This document shows, piece by piece, positions 34,001-34,695 of a stretch of 34,695 nucleotides of DNA (the stretch's first letter is position 1; every line of letters starts with the position of its first letter). The stretch is from JAKSCF01 sp028279945 (lineage in GTDB: Bacteria; Bacillota; Clostridia; Peptostreptococcales; JAAYPU01): the NCBI GenBank assembly GCA_028279945.1, contig JANQMT010000144.1:1-34695 (forward strand), read 5' to 3'. Under the pieces are notes generated by a model that made no database searches, was not told the origin of the DNA, and saw only the letters and a program-made list of their open reading frames with translations. The position numbers were made by a program, and so were the translations under genes.

Positions 34001-34300
34001 TTTCTAATTTCATTGAAATCTGGTGGTACGGGGCTTAATCTCACCGGTGCCGATATGGTCATTCATTTTGATCCTTGGTGGAACCCTGCTGTCGAAGATC
34101 AGGCGACTGACAGGGCACATCGAATTGGCCAGGAAAAAGTGGTGCAAGTATTCAAACTTATCACCCAAGGTACAATTGAGGAGAAAGTATACCAAATGCA
34201 GCAAAAGAAAAAGCACCTCGTAGAATCTCTCATAAAGCCCGGCGAAACCTTTATTACAAAGCTTTCAGAAGATGATATTAAATCTTTGTTTGAAGTTTAA
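31067..34300 (+). CDS. SNF2-family helicase with SWIM zinc finger
   Basis: The 1077-residue protein has an N-terminal SWIM finger with Cys72, Cys74, Cys84 and His86 (CxCx9CxH), a long bacterial SNF2-associated region (about 100-600), then the SNF2 motor. Walker A is DDMGLGKT near residue 641-648, motif II is DEAQ at 739-742, and the C-terminal helicase half carries SLKSGGTGLNL and DRAHRIGQ. Such proteins are DNA translocases, and some bacterial members act on RNA polymerase or in repair; the role here is not known. The start is TTG with GAGGGG 5 bases upstream. No defence gene or methylase is next to it, so a housekeeping role is more likely than a phage-defence one. Confidence 0.93.
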   Translation: MNFQLDEKKIRSLTTNQSTFQKGLSYYKQKRVSSIEFFEKSNQLHATVEGNSDDYEVVIDFDASHGIENFSCDCPAFSSYAGACKHIIATLCTVKKKNINQTVSIKPSPSNHQLLSYYEYINENTDLEVVKLELILILETYGGRVIPSIQMKIGKDRMYVVRDIEEFILKHQSKTPLEFGKNFEYDPLKHELAGVDKILINILEELYENEKFQSVGYRRYSKISSAFKGKDLHISQATLKRILVLLERKPFFLKIFDKEIANALIVDRDMPLSFSLSQSSGNRNLKLVMGQSVMHAPITTDGSYFLYGDTIYKISEKQLKYYSPIYNEFNQQKGGIIFTGDERSRFISSVLPYLKKICSVKLDAALEKSLYQTNLLAKVYLDKSSIGITANIEFHYGAHTFNPFTSVLDNEQGDRIVVRDIEGERNVLDSFEKSDFRVRNGAVYLDEEDKIFEFIYYNLPLLQDFAEIYYSDDFKTINIKDSRGFKSGLRINNQSDLLEFSFQHEDIDGDELSNIFASLQLKKKYYRLKDGSFMPLDDGRLESMVKLLESMDITGDDLNNKVLSLPKFRSVYLDSQLTQLNLGHIDKNQAFKQLVQNIKEPQDMEFEIPATLNSIMREYQKIGFKWLKTLAAYDMGGILADDMGLGKTLQAIAFMLSYKTKKAHPFLVIAPTSLLYNWKEEVYKFAPELKVLLVSGLPKQRQQQVQEIKDTDIVVTSYPLIRRDIELYKELKFEYCFIDEAQHIKNPASINAKSVKQIKAKGYFALTGTPIENSLTELWSIFDFIMPGYLLTYSKFSQKYEKPIVKSEDDQALDHLSSQITPFILRRLKKDVLKELPDKIETRLVAELTDNQKKIYLAFLQQAKTEIVKEIADKGFGKSHIKILSTLTRLRQICCHPSLFIDDYDGASGKMQLLEEVVEDALEGGHRILLFSQFTSMLKIIEKWLTGKEINYLYLDGETPTEKRGELVKKFNAGIGSIFLISLKSGGTGLNLTGADMVIHFDPWWNPAVEDQATDRAHRIGQEKVVQVFKLITQGTIEEKVYQMQQKKKHLVESLIKPGETFITKLSEDDIKSLFEV

Positions 34301-34324
34301 TCATCATTTTTGTCATGCTATAAT

Positions 34325-34695
34325 CTATATACTAAAATCTTCAGCAATTCTTCTAATTTCTAGGAACCTGCTATATATGCCATCATTATCTTTTAATAAT
34401 GCATGGGCGCCTGACTCTGCTATTTTACCCTCATCCATAACGATAATTTGATGAGCATTTTCTATGGTTGCAATTCTATGGGCAATAATTATTACGGTTT
34501 TCCCTTTTGTAAGATGCAAAATTGCTTCCTGTATATGGCTTTCATTTTCAGGGTCAATAGACGCTGTAGCTTCATCCAATATAATTATGGGAGCATCTTT
34601 TAGCATTGCACGAGCAATAGATATCCTTTGCTTTTCTCCAGCGGACAGTTTTCCGCCGCCCTCTCCTAATATCGTGTCATATCCATCGGGCAATT
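34325..34695 (-). CDS. ABC exporter ATP-binding domain, C-terminal fragment (cut by window edge)
   Basis: The visible 120-odd residues are the end of an ABC ATPase: the signature KLSAGEKQRISIARAML (a variant of LSGGQ), Walker B IIILDEATASID, and the switch histidine IIAHR. The form is that of exporter half-transporters fused to a membrane domain, which would lie beyond base 34695. The frame runs open through the window edge, and the apparent TTG at 34693 is not a start. It converges with the SNF2 gene, 24 bp apart, with no clear terminator between. Confidence 0.88.
   Translation of the reverse strand, partial: LPDGYDTILGEGGGKLSAGEKQRISIARAMLKDAPIIILDEATASIDPENESHIQEAILHLTKGKTVIIIAHRIATIENAHQIIVMDEGKIAESGAHALLKDNDGIYSRFLEIRRIAEDFSI

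Noticed and set aside
31067..34300. SNF2 helicase as part of a phage-defence island such as DISARM
   Set aside because: No methyltransferase, PLD nuclease or DUF1998-type partner lies next to it; neighbours are an oxidoreductase and an ABC exporter.
1..34695. CRISPR arrays, insertion sequences and prophage
   Set aside because: No regularly spaced repeats, transposase, integrase or phage structural genes were seen in the window.

Overview
This window reads as a piece of chromosome from an anaerobic, endospore-forming, AT-rich member of the Clostridia (Bacillota). Sequence reasons: a sigH gene, a GerA-type germinant receptor operon, a YyaC-type sporulation protein, a T-box leader, strong GGAGG ribosome sites with GTG and TTG starts, ThyX for dTMP synthesis, and HydE, a maturase of [FeFe]-hydrogenase. 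I cannot name the genus. No prophage, insertion sequence, CRISPR array or other obvious foreign island is present.

Bases 1-7970 (minus strand) hold a translation and RNA-metabolism cluster. Order of transcription: gltX, a cysteine T-box, cysE/epsC, cysS, mrnC, an unrecognised 129-aa membrane protein, thyX, rlmB, yacP/rae1, then sigH with its own promoter, then tRNA-Thr(GGU) and the start of tuf with another promoter. The first part matches the Bacillus gltX-cysE-cysS-mrnC-rlmB-yacP-sigH order with thyX and the 129-aa gene added. The T-box begins almost at the gltX stop codon, so gltX readthrough feeds a cysteine-gated downstream operon.

Bases 8100-15200 (minus strand) are spore and envelope genes: yyaC, then gerA-gerC-small D-like subunit-gerB, an exported 165-aa protein of unknown role, and a membrane-anchored LysM-G5-M23 endopeptidase. 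aroG-type DAHP synthase (15476-16504, plus) stands alone behind a good sigma-A promoter.

Bases 16570-22340 (minus strand) form a sulfur and Fe-S region: cysK, two tandem Rrf2 regulators, hydE, a cysteine desulfurase and mnmA. It resembles the Bacillus cymR-iscS-mnmA locus with hydE inserted and cysK attached. Both Rrf2 proteins end in Tyr-Tyr-Ile, the type of tail associated with docking to CysK. The cysK promoter carries a 10-bp inverted repeat over its -10 region, and a 15-base word from that operator recurs upstream of hydE. This is the most interesting candidate regulatory system here.

Bases 22380-34695 are mixed: threonine aldolase (minus), a Cache-HAMP receptor with no recognisable output domain, an NhaC-type antiporter, a 7TM-PAS histidine kinase with an OmpR-type regulator (all plus), an NADPH:quinone-type oxidoreductase plus a NimA-like flavoprotein (minus), a SWIM/SNF2 helicase (plus), and the 3' end of an ABC exporter gene (minus).
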